DNA of 64,000 nucleotides from Mycolicibacter virginiensis (lineage in GTDB: Bacteria; Actinomycetota; Actinomycetes; Mycobacteriales; Mycobacteriaceae). Every line of letters begins with the position of its first letter. Positions within the stretch are counted from its first letter, which is position 1. The stretch spans positions 186,001 to 250,000 of the forward strand of contig NZ_CP092430.2 in the NCBI RefSeq assembly GCF_022374935.2, in the 5' to 3' direction. Positions 43,116 to 51,721 of this stretch are shown here, piece by piece. The translations under genes and the position numbers were made by a program. The notes under the pieces were generated by a model. It had not been told where the DNA came from. It made no database searches and was given only the letters and a program-made list of their open reading frames with translations.

Positions 43116-43173
43116 CGGTGTTACAGCCTGCGGCTTTGCCGGCGGACGGTCGGGCGTTGCCGGCGTCCGCAGG

Positions 43174-43347
43174 TCAGCCGCGGTTGCCGTATTCCACCCT
43201 GTTCAGCACCGAGGACTGCGGGTCGCCACCGGCGATCTGCGGCTTGGTGTCTTGTTGCACCATCAGCGTGACCCCGAAGACGGCCGCCGCACCCAGCAAT
43301 ACCCCCACGACGATGCTTATGGCGGCCGGCACCACGAACCGAGGCAT
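43174..43347 (-). CDS. Small DUF2613 membrane-anchored protein, Rv0236A type
   Basis: 57 residues starting MPRFVVPAAISIVVGVLL; residues 5-28 form one hydrophobic helix, and a short hydrophilic tail (QQDTKPQIAGGDPQSSV...) follows. The ATG at 43347 has AAGGAG seven bases upstream and the TGA is at 43174-43176. It lies 58 bases before the aftD start on the same strand, the same place and size as Rv0236A, so it is probably co-transcribed with aftD. Its function is unknown; an accessory or secreted envelope role is inferred from context only. Confidence 0.82.
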   Translation of the reverse strand: MPRFVVPAAISIVVGVLLGAAAVFGVTLMVQQDTKPQIAGGDPQSSVLNRVEYGNRG

Positions 43348-43444
43348 GGTCAGGCTCCTTCTGCACTCTCGTGACGTAGGTCAGGGGCGCCATCAACATC
43401 AGCCCCCGCTTGGGCCCCGACCGCCAACGTAGCACGTGGGCCTT

Positions 43445-43632
43445 CATGAGCCCGGCGGTTCAGTGAGGCTCGACGTAGGAGAGGCGATGCTGGGACCGCC
43501 GCATGAGCCCGGCGGTTCAGTGAGGCTCGACGTAGGAGAGGCGATGCTGGGACCGCCGCATGAGCCCGGCGGTTCAGTGAGGCTCGACGTAGGAGAGGCG
43601 ACGCTGGGACCGCCGCATGAGCCCGGCGGTTC
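43445..43632. repeat. 57-bp tandem repeat, three copies plus partial, in the aftD operon / lpqI spacer
   Basis: Units at 43445-43501, 43502-43558 and 43559-43615, plus 17 bases of a fourth, fill most of the 306-base divergent spacer between the DUF2613 gene and lpqI. Each starts CATGAGCCCGGCGGTTCAGT and ends GCTGGGACCGCCG; the third has one base change. The ends match the 78-bp units at 24978-25142. Three units have open frames on both strands (57 = 19 codons) but no convincing gene. Confidence 0.9.
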
Positions 43633-43653
43633 CGGCCGTGACAGCATGGTGCG

Positions 43654-44841
43654 ATGCCTGGATCGCTGACTCGACAACTGCCCGGTCTGCTGCTGGCCGC
43701 CGCGGTGCTGCCGGCACTCGTCACGTCGTGCTCGCACCGTGACGAGACGCCCGCACCGTCGGCTGACGCCGGGGCGTCGCCTACTGCGACGGCCTCCGCG
43801 CCGGTGGATCCGGTGTGTGCACAGGTGTCGGCCCTCTCGGTCCGCGACAAGCTGGCACAGCTGGTGATGGTGGGGGTCCGTGATGCGGCCGACGCCCGTG
43901 CGGTGGTCACCGATCACCACGTCGGCGGCATCTTCATCGGCAGCTGGACCGAGCTGTCCATGCTCACCGACGGTTCGCTGAAGGAGATCAAGGAAAGCCA
44001 GGCGCCCACCGGCCCGCTGCCGCTGGCGGTCAGCGTGGACGAGGAGGGCGGCCGGGTGTCTCGGCTGTCGTCGCTGATCGGGAAGTCGCCGTCGGCGAAG
44101 GAGCTGGCGCAGGCCAGTAGCGCCGCGCAGGTGCGTGAGTTGGCCGCTGAGCGGGGCCGCAAAATGGCTGACCTGGGCATCACCGTCGACTTCGCGCCGG
44201 TTGTCGACGTGGTGGACGCCGACACCGACGAAGACACCGTGATCGGTGACCGTTCGTTCGGTTCGGATCCGGCCAAGGTCACCGAGTACGCCGGCGCGTA
44301 TGCGCAGGGTCTGCGGGACGCCGGGCTGCTGCCGGTGCTCAAGCACTTCCCCGGCCACGGCCACGGTTCCGGTGACTCGCACACGGCCGGCGCGGTGGTC
44401 ACACCGCCTCTGGCGCAGTTGCAGGACAACGACTTGGTGCCCTACCGCACCTTGGTCACCGAGGCGCCGGTGGCGGTGATGATGGGCCACCTGGAAGTGC
44501 CCGGGCTGACCGAGGATCCAGCCAGCCTGAGCCCGGCGGCGGTCAAGCTGCTGCGCACCGGCACCGACTATCACGGCCCGGCGTTCGACGGCCCGGTGTT
44601 CAGCGACGACCTGTCGTCCATGGCGGCGATCACCGAGCACTACGGGGTCGCCGAAGCGGTGCTGCGCAGCTTGGCGGCCGGTGTCGACATCGCGCTGTGG
44701 GTCACCACCGACGAGGTGCCCGCGGTGTTGGACCGGCTGGAGCAGGCGGTGTCGGCCGGCGAGCTGAAGCAGGAAGCCGTCGACGCGTCGCTGGCGCGCG
44801 TCACCGCGGTCAAGAAGCCCGGTACGCACTGCCACGGGTGA
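43654..44841 (+). CDS. lpqI: Lipoprotein beta-N-acetylglucosaminidase LpqI (GH3)
   Basis: 395 residues. A lipoprotein signal peptide ends in LVTSC with acylated Cys26; a Pro/Ala/Thr linker runs to about residue 55. The GH3 domain has KHFPGHGHGSGDSHTAG near residue 230, including the Asp-His acid/base dyad typical of NagZ-type enzymes, and the nucleophile Asp in FSDDLSSMAA near 309. It removes N-acetylglucosamine from peptidoglycan-derived muropeptides outside the membrane for wall recycling. The ATG at 43654 is used. The tetR gene follows 79 bases later, as in Rv0237-Rv0238. Confidence 0.9.
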   Translation: MPGSLTRQLPGLLLAAAVLPALVTSCSHRDETPAPSADAGASPTATASAPVDPVCAQVSALSVRDKLAQLVMVGVRDAADARAVVTDHHVGGIFIGSWTELSMLTDGSLKEIKESQAPTGPLPLAVSVDEEGGRVSRLSSLIGKSPSAKELAQASSAAQVRELAAERGRKMADLGITVDFAPVVDVVDADTDEDTVIGDRSFGSDPAKVTEYAGAYAQGLRDAGLLPVLKHFPGHGHGSGDSHTAGAVVTPPLAQLQDNDLVPYRTLVTEAPVAVMMGHLEVPGLTEDPASLSPAAVKLLRTGTDYHGPAFDGPVFSDDLSSMAAITEHYGVAEAVLRSLAAGVDIALWVTTDEVPAVLDRLEQAVSAGELKQEAVDASLARVTAVKKPGTHCHG

Positions 44842-44868
44842 TTCCGGCGGCACCGAGCAGCACACAAG

Positions 44869-44882
44869 TTACTCTTCGGTAA
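44869..44882. promoter_or_regulatory. Candidate auto-operator of the Rv0238-type tetR
   Basis: TTAC-TCTTCG-GTAA is an inverted repeat lying 39 bases before the tetR start. Read as a 12-mer it is TACT-CTTC-GGTA, one base off the TACT-N4-AGTA sites in front of fadA2/fabG4 and fadE5. Confidence 0.55.
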
Positions 44883-44920
44883 GATCGGGCCGAGGGGGAG
44901 CGCGGAAGGACCTCGAGGCG

Positions 44921-45547
44921 ATGGCAGCTGGTAGCAAGCGGTTACCGCGGGCCGTGCGCGAACAGCAGATGCTCGACGCCGCGGTGCAGATGTTCTCGGT
45001 CAACGGCTACCACGAGACCTCGATGGATTCGATCGCCGCGGCCGCGCAGATCTCCAAGCCGATGCTCTACCTGTACTACGGCTCGAAAGAAGAGCTGTTC
45101 GGGGCATGTCTGGACCGCGAACTGCGCCGGTTCGTCGAGTCGGTGCGCACCGAGATCGACTTTCAGCAGCCCCCGAAAGACATGCTGCGCAATACAATTC
45201 GCGCCTTCTTACGCTATATCGACGCCAACCGGGCGTCGTGGATCGTGATGTACACCCAAGCCACCAGTTCGCAGGCGTTCGCCCACACCGTGCGCGAGGG
45301 CCGCGAGCGAATCATCGAGCTGGTCGGCCGGCTGTTGCGGGCCGGCACGCGCAAGCCCGAACCGGGCGTCGACTTCGAGCTGATGGCCGTCGCGCTGGTG
45401 GGCGCCGGCGAGGCGATCGCGAGTCGGGTCAGCACCGGCGACACCGGCGTCGACGAAGCCGGCGAGCTGATGATCGACCTGTTCTGGCGCGGCCTCAAAG
45501 AAGCCCCCGGCGGCCGCGACGGCGCCGACGCCGCCGCGACCGGATAG
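44921..45547 (+). CDS. TetR-family regulator, Rv0238 type
   Basis: 208 residues. Helix-turn-helix: QMLDAAVQMFSVNGYHETSMD then IAAAAQISKPMLYLYYGSKEELF (about residues 17-60). The C-terminal domain is of the ligand-sensing all-helical type. The ATG at 44921 has a GGAAGGA purine run upstream. A near-perfect copy of the palindrome found at the fadA2/fabG4 and fadE5 promoters lies in its own promoter, so it is the best candidate for the factor that binds all of them, with an acyl-CoA-like inducer as the natural guess. Confidence 0.82.
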   Translation: MAAGSKRLPRAVREQQMLDAAVQMFSVNGYHETSMDSIAAAAQISKPMLYLYYGSKEELFGACLDRELRRFVESVRTEIDFQQPPKDMLRNTIRAFLRYIDANRASWIVMYTQATSSQAFAHTVREGRERIIELVGRLLRAGTRKPEPGVDFELMAVALVGAGEAIASRVSTGDTGVDEAGELMIDLFWRGLKEAPGGRDGADAAATG

Positions 45548-45559
45548 TCGGGCGCGGCC

Positions 45560-47053
45560 TCAGGCCGTGAAGAGATCCTGGATGGTCGCGGTGATTTCGC
45601 GGACCGCACCGTTGAGTGCGAGGAACTCGAAACCGGCTGCCAGCGTGCCCAATCCGACGACGCCGGCAATCGGCAGGCCGATGGCGTCGATGATGTCGCC
45701 TTGGGCGAGTTCCTGGGCGAACACCTCGAATGCATACGCCGGTGCGGTGGTGAACAGGGCGTTGAGGATGTCGGCAGTCGGCAGCAGCGTCGCGTAAGCC
45801 GACGCAGCGATGCTGCTGAACGCGTTGGCGAGTTCGCTGAGGCTGGGCAGCGCGAACGATGCGACATCGCCCGCCGAGGCGCCCAGGAAATCGGCCGCGC
45901 TGGGGAAGGACAGGTTCGACAGATCGTCGACGAAGTTGTTCCAGCCCTCTTGCGCCCCATTGCCCAGCGCGGTCAGGACCTCACCCCAGTTGAGGTCTGT
46001 CGGGAACAACTCGAACGGCGCGGCCACATTGGCCGGGCCGGAAGACCAGCCCTCGGTGATGCTGCCGTAGCCGAGGTTCACCAGGATCCGCATGCTCGGT
46101 TCCAGCAAGTCGTAGAGCGGCTCGCCGATGACTGGGATCGAACGCAGCGGCATCAACAGCGGCAGTATCTCGCTGGGAATCATGAAGTAGTGGGTGTTGC
46201 CGTCGTAACCCTCGCTCATCGGCAATTCGATGGCCGTCGCCAGTTGTTCGGCGGTCAGGCTCGGGTAGATGGTGTGTTCGTAGATGATGCCCAGGACGGC
46301 GTTGAGGTCGGCCAGGAAATTGATCGGGTACTTCGGGAAGTCGGCGTAGCCGTCGTATTCCAGCGTGTAGACCGAGGTGTCCCACGGGGTGCCGTCGGGG
46401 ATGGCGCCGTTGAACGTGATGCCCAGGCTCGGGATGGTCGGGTAGCTGCCATCGGTCAAGACGTCGAAGCGCTCGAACAGGCCGCCGTTGGGATTGTTGG
46501 GGGCGCCCAGCAGCACGAAGGACAGCTGGTCGGCCGTCGGCTGTTGGTCGGGCGGCAGCGCCAACAGATCGCGCATCACGATGGTCGAAATGGTGCTGCT
46601 CTGGGAGTAGCCCAGTACGACGAGATTGTTCCCTTCGGCGATCTGCTTGTTGATCGTGTCGTGCAGGATGGTGACACCCTGGGCGACGGACGGGTCCAGT
46701 TCCAGGCTTTTTACGCCACTGTTGGGGTAGAGGCCTTCCGGTGTGAACAAGGGATTCGTCTTATCCACCGGGTAGCGCGGCTGACCGTCGAAGAACGGGG
46801 TGGCGGGATCGATGTAGCGCTCGAAGAGCGCGTCGATGTAGCTCTGGGGCGGGATCGGCAGGCCGCTGCCGCCCATGATCCATGCCTCGGTGTCCAGCAA
46901 TTTCACCTGGGCCGCAACGGTTTTCCATGCCGTGGTCGATACCGGGTGCAGGGCCGGGGATACGCCCAGGGTGACGGCGGAGGTGATGGCCAGCGGTACG
47001 GCGAGCGCTTGCAGCGGCCGGCGGGTGTTCTCGAGACGAAACGTGAAGGTCAT
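45560..47053 (-). CDS. Secreted PE-PPE-domain serine hydrolase
   Basis: 497 residues. Hydrophobic segment ~15-38 after a basic N-terminus is a probable signal peptide or anchor. The PE-PPE domain (alpha/beta hydrolase) covers about residues 50-300, with the nucleophile elbow VVLGYSQSSTIST near 143. It lacks an N-terminal PE or PPE domain, so it is a free-standing hydrolase; related enzymes are esterases, and some make trehalose polyphleates. The ATG at 47053 has AAGGA nine bases upstream. It is divergent from a TetR gene and has no counterpart between Rv0238 and htdX in M. tuberculosis. Confidence 0.8.
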   Translation of the reverse strand: MTFTFRLENTRRPLQALAVPLAITSAVTLGVSPALHPVSTTAWKTVAAQVKLLDTEAWIMGGSGLPIPPQSYIDALFERYIDPATPFFDGQPRYPVDKTNPLFTPEGLYPNSGVKSLELDPSVAQGVTILHDTINKQIAEGNNLVVLGYSQSSTISTIVMRDLLALPPDQQPTADQLSFVLLGAPNNPNGGLFERFDVLTDGSYPTIPSLGITFNGAIPDGTPWDTSVYTLEYDGYADFPKYPINFLADLNAVLGIIYEHTIYPSLTAEQLATAIELPMSEGYDGNTHYFMIPSEILPLLMPLRSIPVIGEPLYDLLEPSMRILVNLGYGSITEGWSSGPANVAAPFELFPTDLNWGEVLTALGNGAQEGWNNFVDDLSNLSFPSAADFLGASAGDVASFALPSLSELANAFSSIAASAYATLLPTADILNALFTTAPAYAFEVFAQELAQGDIIDAIGLPIAGVVGLGTLAAGFEFLALNGAVREITATIQDLFTA

Positions 47054-47134
47054 CGGTGTGTCCTTACAATGCCTCATGGCAGGGTCTTCGGGCCTGAACA
47101 GCGGAAATGACGACCGAGCCTCAGTTGACTGTTC

Positions 47135-47150
47135 ATCTGATCAGTCAGAT
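47135..47150. promoter_or_regulatory. Candidate TetR operator, PE-PPE hydrolase / tetR spacer
   Basis: ATCTGA-TCAG-TCAGAT is an inverted repeat with six-base arms; the centre also forms CTGATCAG, and TGACT/AGTCA arms overlap it. It lies 40 bases before the divergent tetR start, within the 136-base spacer. Confidence 0.5.
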
Positions 47151-47189
47151 TAGCTGTGGCGGACCTGTTAATGCAATAGGGGAATCCCA

Positions 47190-47795
47190 ATGAAAAATGG
47201 CACGCGGGCCGAGCAGCGCGCCGCCACGCGTCAAGCATTGGTGGGTGCGGCGGTCGAACTGCTGCGGACCGAGGGGGTCGTCGCGGTGACCACGCGCCGC
47301 GTCGCCGGCGCCGCGACCGTGTCGCAGAGCACGGTGATGTATCACTTCCCGACCCGCGATGATCTGGTGACGGCCGCGGTCGCTCAGCTCGCTTTCGAAC
47401 TGGCCAATCAGGCCCGCATCCATTTCGAAGAGACGGCCGCGACCGCCACGCTGGACCTGGGCGGATATCTCGACCTGATCTGGTGCGAATTCACTACACC
47501 CCAAGCACTTTCGGTCGCCCAGTTGTGGGTGGCATGTTGGACCGACCCACAACTGGCCAAGACGGTGAAGTCGTTGGAGCAACACATCTACGGTCTGGCG
47601 GTCGCCTCCGCCGAGGCGCTACCCGCGCCGGGCCCAGGGTTCTCCGCGCGGGCTTACATGGACACCGTGATGGTGGTCGTCCGTGGGCTGGTGATGTCGA
47701 TTCCGGTCTGGGGGATCGAGGTCGTCAGCGCCCGCTGGGAGGTCAGTAAGGCGACGCTGCTGAAGGCGGCCGGCCTCGCGGCCGACAACGCCTAA
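47190..47795 (+). CDS. TetR-family regulator next to the PE-PPE hydrolase
   Basis: 201 residues. Helix-turn-helix: RQALVGAAVELLRTEGVVAV then RRVAGAATVSQSTVMYHFPTRDDL (about residues 14-60), with HFPT in the recognition region. The C-terminal domain contains WVACWTDPQLAKTV-type helices. It is divergent from the hydrolase gene, with a palindrome between, so local repression is likely. Confidence 0.8.
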   Translation: MKNGTRAEQRAATRQALVGAAVELLRTEGVVAVTTRRVAGAATVSQSTVMYHFPTRDDLVTAAVAQLAFELANQARIHFEETAATATLDLGGYLDLIWCEFTTPQALSVAQLWVACWTDPQLAKTVKSLEQHIYGLAVASAEALPAPGPGFSARAYMDTVMVVVRGLVMSIPVWGIEVVSARWEVSKATLLKAAGLAADNA

Positions 47796-47813
47796 GACGC
47801 AATGCGGCGCGGG

Positions 47814-48656
47814 TTACAGCGCCCGCACTGCCCCGGTCAGGTAGGGGTAGCCCTTGGCGATATTGCGCAGCGCCAGATCCCAGCCGCCGTCGACCTTGTC
47901 GATGTAGAGGCCGGGGCTTGCCGGCAGCAGCATGGGCTTGCCGAACCGCACCGTGTAGTCCACCGCGTCCGGCAGCGCCCCTTCGATGTTGGCCAGAACC
48001 GTTGCTGCCGAGAACATCCCGTGCGCGATCGCGGTGGGGAAGCCGAACAGCTTGGCGCCGATCGAGCTGGTGTGGATCGGGTTGTGATCGCCACCGGCCG
48101 ATGCGTAGCGCCGAATCTGTCCCGGGGTCACCCGCAGCACCGCGCTGGGCGGGCCCAGCTTGGGCTGCTTGGCCGGCGGCGGCTTCGGCTCGTCGGACAG
48201 GCTGGTGCGCTGCTGGTGCAGGAACGTCGTCACCTGATGCCAGGCGGGGTCGTTGCCCACGGTGATGTCGGTGACGACGTCGACCAGCAGGCCCTTGCGG
48301 TGTTCCCGCAGGTTCTCCGCCCGCACCGTCACGCCGACGGTGTCGGTGACCGCGATCGGGCGGTGGCGGGTGATCCGGTTTTCGGTGTGCACCGAACCCA
48401 TCGCGGCGAACGGGAAGTCAAACCCAGTCGCCAGCTCCATCACGGTAGGGAACGTCAGCGCGAAGGGATAGGTCAGCGGGACCTGATCCGCGAAGCGCAG
48501 CCCGGTGACGGCCGCGTAGGCGGCGACGTGGTCGGGGTCGATGGTCAGCTCGTCGACTCGCAGCGTCCGGTTCGGCAGGGTTTGCGTGCGCGAAACGAAC
48601 GGCAGCGCCCCCGCGACCGCGCGCACCATGTTTCTCATGCCACTTGGCTGGGCCAT
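47814..48656 (-). CDS. htdX: (3R)-hydroxyacyl-thioester dehydratase HtdX
   Basis: 280 residues, the same length as Rv0241c. The C-terminal MaoC hotdog domain has the R-hydratase motif YASAGGDHNPIH at residues 184-195, with catalytic Asp190 and His195; the N-terminal half is a second, degenerate hotdog. It dehydrates (3R)-hydroxyacyl-CoA or ACP. The start is five bases after the fabG4 stop, so they form an operon: fabG4 supplies the (3R)-hydroxyacyl substrate or the reverse. Confidence 0.9.
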   Translation of the reverse strand: MAQPSGMRNMVRAVAGALPFVSRTQTLPNRTLRVDELTIDPDHVAAYAAVTGLRFADQVPLTYPFALTFPTVMELATGFDFPFAAMGSVHTENRITRHRPIAVTDTVGVTVRAENLREHRKGLLVDVVTDITVGNDPAWHQVTTFLHQQRTSLSDEPKPPPAKQPKLGPPSAVLRVTPGQIRRYASAGGDHNPIHTSSIGAKLFGFPTAIAHGMFSAATVLANIEGALPDAVDYTVRFGKPMLLPASPGLYIDKVDGGWDLALRNIAKGYPYLTGAVRAL

Positions 48657-48661
48657 GCCGC

Positions 48662-50035
48662 TCAGGCCCCCAACATCGCTTGGCCGCAGACCCGGATGGT
48701 GTTGCCGGTCACCGCATTCGAAGCCGGGCTGGCGAAGTAGCCGATCAACTCGGCGACATCGACGGGCTGACCACCCTGGAACAGCGAGTTGAGCCGACGC
48801 CCGACCTCGCGGGTGGCCAGCGGGATCGCCGCCGTCATCTCGGTTTCGATGAACCCCGGCGCAACGGCATTGATCGTGATGCCCTTCTTGGCCAGCGTCG
48901 GAGCCAGCGCTTCGGTCAGTCCGATCATCCCGGCCTTGGTGGCCGCGTAGTTGGTCTGGCCGCGGTTACCCGCGATCCCGGCCATCGACGACAGGCCGAT
49001 CACCCGACCGCCCTCGCCGATGCTGCCGTTGGCGACCAGTCCTTCGGTAAGGCGCTGCGGCGCAAGCAGGTTGACCGCCAGGACCGCGTTCCATCGTGCG
49101 TCGTCCATGTTGGCCAGCAACTTGTCGCGAGTGATACCGGCGTTGTTGACGAGTACGTCGGCCTTGCCCCCATGGTGTTCGGCGAGGTGCGCGGCAATCT
49201 GGTCGACTGCGTCCTCGGCGGTGACGTCGAGGGCCAGCGCGGTCCCGCCCACTCGGGAAGCCGTCTTTTCCAGCGCCTCGGCGGCCTGAGGTACGTCGAT
49301 CGCCACCACCTTGGCGCCGTCACGGGCGAACACCTCGGCAATGGTGGCGCCGATGCCGCGCGCCGCGCCGGTGATGATCGCGACCTTGCCCTCCAGCGGC
49401 CGGTCCCAGTCGGCGGGGGCGGTCGCGTCGTCGGCACCCACGTAGAACACCTGGCCGTCGACGTAGGCCGAGCGGGCCGAGAGGATGAATCGCAGCGTCG
49501 ATTCCAGGCCGGTGGCACCAGGCTTGGCGTCCGGCGACAGGTACACCAGCTGCACGGTGGCGCCGCGCTGCAATTCCTTGCCCAGCGAGCGGGTGAAGCC
49601 CTCCAGTGCACGCTGGGCGATCTGCTCGTCGGCGCTGCCGGTGGCCTCGGGGGTGGTGCCGACGACCACCAAACGGCCGCAGCGGCCCACGTTGCGCAGC
49701 AGCGGGGTGAAGAACTCGTGCAGTGCGGTCAGTCCGGCGGGTGAGGTGATGCCGGTGGCGTCGAAGACCAGTCCGCCAAACGAGTCGGCCCAGCGGCCGC
49801 CCAGGTTGTCGCCGACCAGTTCGTAGTCGTCGGCGAGTGCGGCGCGCAGTGGCTCGACCACCCGGCCCGACCCACCGATCAGCAGGGGCCCGGCCAGTGC
49901 CGGCTCGCCGACTCGGTAACGGCGCAGCGTCTCGGCCTGCGGAACGCCGAGCTGCTTGGACAGGAACGATCCGGGTGCGGAGTTGAGGATCTGGGACAAC
50001 AGGTCCGAGGAGAGCTTGGGGGCCTTAGGGGGCAT
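48662..50035 (-). CDS. fabG4: 3-oxoacyl-CoA/ACP reductase FabG4
   Basis: 457 residues, a high-molecular-weight FabG. The N-terminal ~200 residues form the flavodoxin-like domain ([19 protein letters not shown]). The C-terminal short-chain dehydrogenase domain has [14 protein letters not shown] for NAD(H) near residue 220, [13 protein letters not shown], and catalytic Ser/Tyr/Lys in [20 protein letters not shown]. It is NADH-dependent in M. tuberculosis (Rv0242c). The ATG at 50035 gives the family N-terminus. It leads the operon with htdX and is divergent from fadA2 across a promoter with two TACT-N4-AGTA palindromes. Confidence 0.92.
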   Translation of the reverse strand: MPPKAPKLSSDLLSQILNSAPGSFLSKQLGVPQAETLRRYRVGEPALAGPLLIGGSGRVVEPLRAALADDYELVGDNLGGRWADSFGGLVFDATGITSPAGLTALHEFFTPLLRNVGRCGRLVVVGTTPEATGSADEQIAQRALEGFTRSLGKELQRGATVQLVYLSPDAKPGATGLESTLRFILSARSAYVDGQVFYVGADDATAPADWDRPLEGKVAIITGAARGIGATIAEVFARDGAKVVAIDVPQAAEALEKTASRVGGTALALDVTAEDAVDQIAAHLAEHHGGKADVLVNNAGITRDKLLANMDDARWNAVLAVNLLAPQRLTEGLVANGSIGEGGRVIGLSSMAGIAGNRGQTNYAATKAGMIGLTEALAPTLAKKGITINAVAPGFIETEMTAAIPLATREVGRRLNSLFQGGQPVDVAELIGYFASPASNAVTGNTIRVCGQAMLGA

Positions 50036-50093
50036 GGGTGCTGCCTTCCATGTGGGGACGTGCCTGGTGCGGGCCACGGTGTCGACAACGAAC

Positions 50094-50123
50094 TTACTCC
50101 AGAGTAAGAATACTGGGTAGTAT
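50094..50123. promoter_or_regulatory. Pair of TACT-N4-AGTA palindromes between fabG4 and fadA2
   Basis: Site 1, TTACTCCAGAGTAA (50094-50107), extends to seven-base perfect arms CTTACTC/GAGTAAG. Site 2, ATACT-GGGT-AGTAT (50110-50123), starts three bases later. Both contain the core TACT-N4-AGTA, which recurs upstream of fadE5 and of the Rv0238-type tetR. They are central in the 141-base divergent spacer and could control both operons. Confidence 0.65.
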
Positions 50124-50176
50124 CAGCCCGACGGTCCCCGGCAATGCGGGGGACCCACCATCAGAGACGAGAGATC

Positions 50177-51523
50177 GTGGCATCTGCATCTGCTGCTAAA
50201 CCTGCCGAGGCAACCGCCGGCACGCGACGCCGTGTCGCCGTTCTCGGGGGCAATCGCATTCCATTCGCACGCTCCGACGGCGCCTACGCGAACGCGTCCA
50301 ACCAGGACATGTTCACCGCAGCGCTGGGCGGCCTCATCGATCGGTTCGGCCTGGCCGGCGAGAAGCTGGACGCGGTGGTCGGCGGGGCGGTGCTCAAGCA
50401 CAGCCGTGACTTCAACCTGATCCGCGAATCGGTGCTGGGCTCGGCGCTGTCGCCCTACACGCAGGCCTTCGACCTGCAGCAGGCCTGCGGTACCGGGCTG
50501 CAGGCGGCGATCTGCGCCGCCGACGGGATCGCCGCCGGTCGCTACGAGGTGGCCGCCGCCGGTGGCGTGGACACCACCTCGGACGCACCCCTGGCGATCG
50601 GCAACGAACTGCGCCGCACGCTGCTTGCGCTGCGCCGGTCGAAGTCGAACCTGCAGCGCCTCAAGCTGGTCGGCAAGCTGCCCGCCGCGCTGGGCGTGGA
50701 GATCCCGGCCAACAAAGAATCGCGGACCGGCCTTTCCATGGGCGAGCACCAGGCCATCACCACCAAGCAGATGGGCATCAAGCGGGTCGACCAGGACGAG
50801 CTGGCCGCGGCCAGCCACCGCAACATGGCCGCCGCCTATGACCGCGGCTTCTTCGACGACCTCGTGACGCCGTTCCAGGGGCTCTACCGTGATGACAACC
50901 TGCGGCCCCAGTCCAGCCCGGAGAAGCTGGCCACGCTCAAGCCGGTGTTCGGCGCCAAGGCCGGTGACGCCACCATGACCGCGGGCAACTCCACCCCGTT
51001 GACTGATGGTGCGTCGGTGGCGCTGCTGGCCAGCGAGGAGTGGGCGGCCGCGCGCAAACTGACTCCGCTGGCGTATTTCGTGGACGCCGAGACGGCCGCG
51101 GTGGACTACGTCAACGGTGCCGACGGGCTGCTCATGGCCCCGACCTACGCGGTGCCGCGGCTGCTGGCGCGCAACGGCCTGACCCTGCAGGACTTCGACT
51201 TCTACGAAATCCACGAGGCGTTCGCCGCCACGGTGTTGTGCCACCTAGCGGCGTGGGAGTCCGAGGAGTACTGCAAGGAGCGGCTGGGACTGGATTCGGC
51301 GCTGGGCGCCATCGACCGGGCCAAGCTCAACGTCAACGGCTCGTCGCTGGCTTCGGGCCACCCGTTCGCGGCCACCGGCGGGCGGATCGTGGCGCAGGCG
51401 GCCAAGCAGATCGCCGAAGCCAAGGCCGCCAAGAAGGGTGCCTCGAAGAACAAGCCCGTGCGCGCGCTGATCTCGATCTGCGCCGCCGGAGGCCAGGGCG
51501 TCGCAGCCATCCTCGAGGGGTAG
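50177..51523 (+). CDS. fadA2: Acetyl-CoA acyltransferase (thiolase) FadA2
   Basis: 448-residue thiolase that cleaves 3-ketoacyl-CoA. The acyl-carrying Cys104 is in LQQACGTGLQ. Further motifs are YEIHEAFAATV, NVNGSSLASGHPFAATGGR with the conserved His, and ISICAAGGQGVA with the second Cys. The GTG at 50177 has a GAGACGAGAG purine run upstream; it is in the place of Rv0243 between fabG4 and fadE5. With FadE5, HtdX and FabG4 it makes a fatty acid oxidation or elongation set. Confidence 0.92.
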   Translation: MASASAAKPAEATAGTRRRVAVLGGNRIPFARSDGAYANASNQDMFTAALGGLIDRFGLAGEKLDAVVGGAVLKHSRDFNLIRESVLGSALSPYTQAFDLQQACGTGLQAAICAADGIAAGRYEVAAAGGVDTTSDAPLAIGNELRRTLLALRRSKSNLQRLKLVGKLPAALGVEIPANKESRTGLSMGEHQAITTKQMGIKRVDQDELAAASHRNMAAAYDRGFFDDLVTPFQGLYRDDNLRPQSSPEKLATLKPVFGAKAGDATMTAGNSTPLTDGASVALLASEEWAAARKLTPLAYFVDAETAAVDYVNGADGLLMAPTYAVPRLLARNGLTLQDFDFYEIHEAFAATVLCHLAAWESEEYCKERLGLDSALGAIDRAKLNVNGSSLASGHPFAATGGRIVAQAAKQIAEAKAAKKGASKNKPVRALISICAAGGQGVAAILEG

Positions 51524-51684
51524 CGCCGATCGCAAGTGCGGCGGAGCCGGGCGCCGCGGGTCGGCGCCGATAACGCAGCAGGCGCGACGATCCACGTTTG
51601 ACACGCGCCGTTGCCGGGTAGTCGAGACATCGGTTCGCTTCGCGTGGCTACGCGCCCCCGGTGGCAGCGCGAAGCAACCTGCCC

Positions 51685-51721
51685 GGTCCGCCGCTGAACT
51701 GAGGGGATTCAGCGGCGGACC
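51685..51721. terminator. Bidirectional terminator between fadA2 and the DJ-1-family gene
   Basis: A perfect 14-base stem GGTCCGCCGCTGAA / TTCAGCGGCGGACC with a nine-base loop is followed rightward by GTTT. The stop codon and last codons of the convergent DJ-1-family gene lie inside the right arm. The rest of the 185-base spacer shows no gene. Confidence 0.75.

Noticed and set aside
43436..43669. Small plus-strand ORF made of the 57-bp repeat (77 codons)
   Set aside because: It consists almost wholly of repeat units, is open on both strands because the unit is 19 codons, and has no family match or ribosome site.
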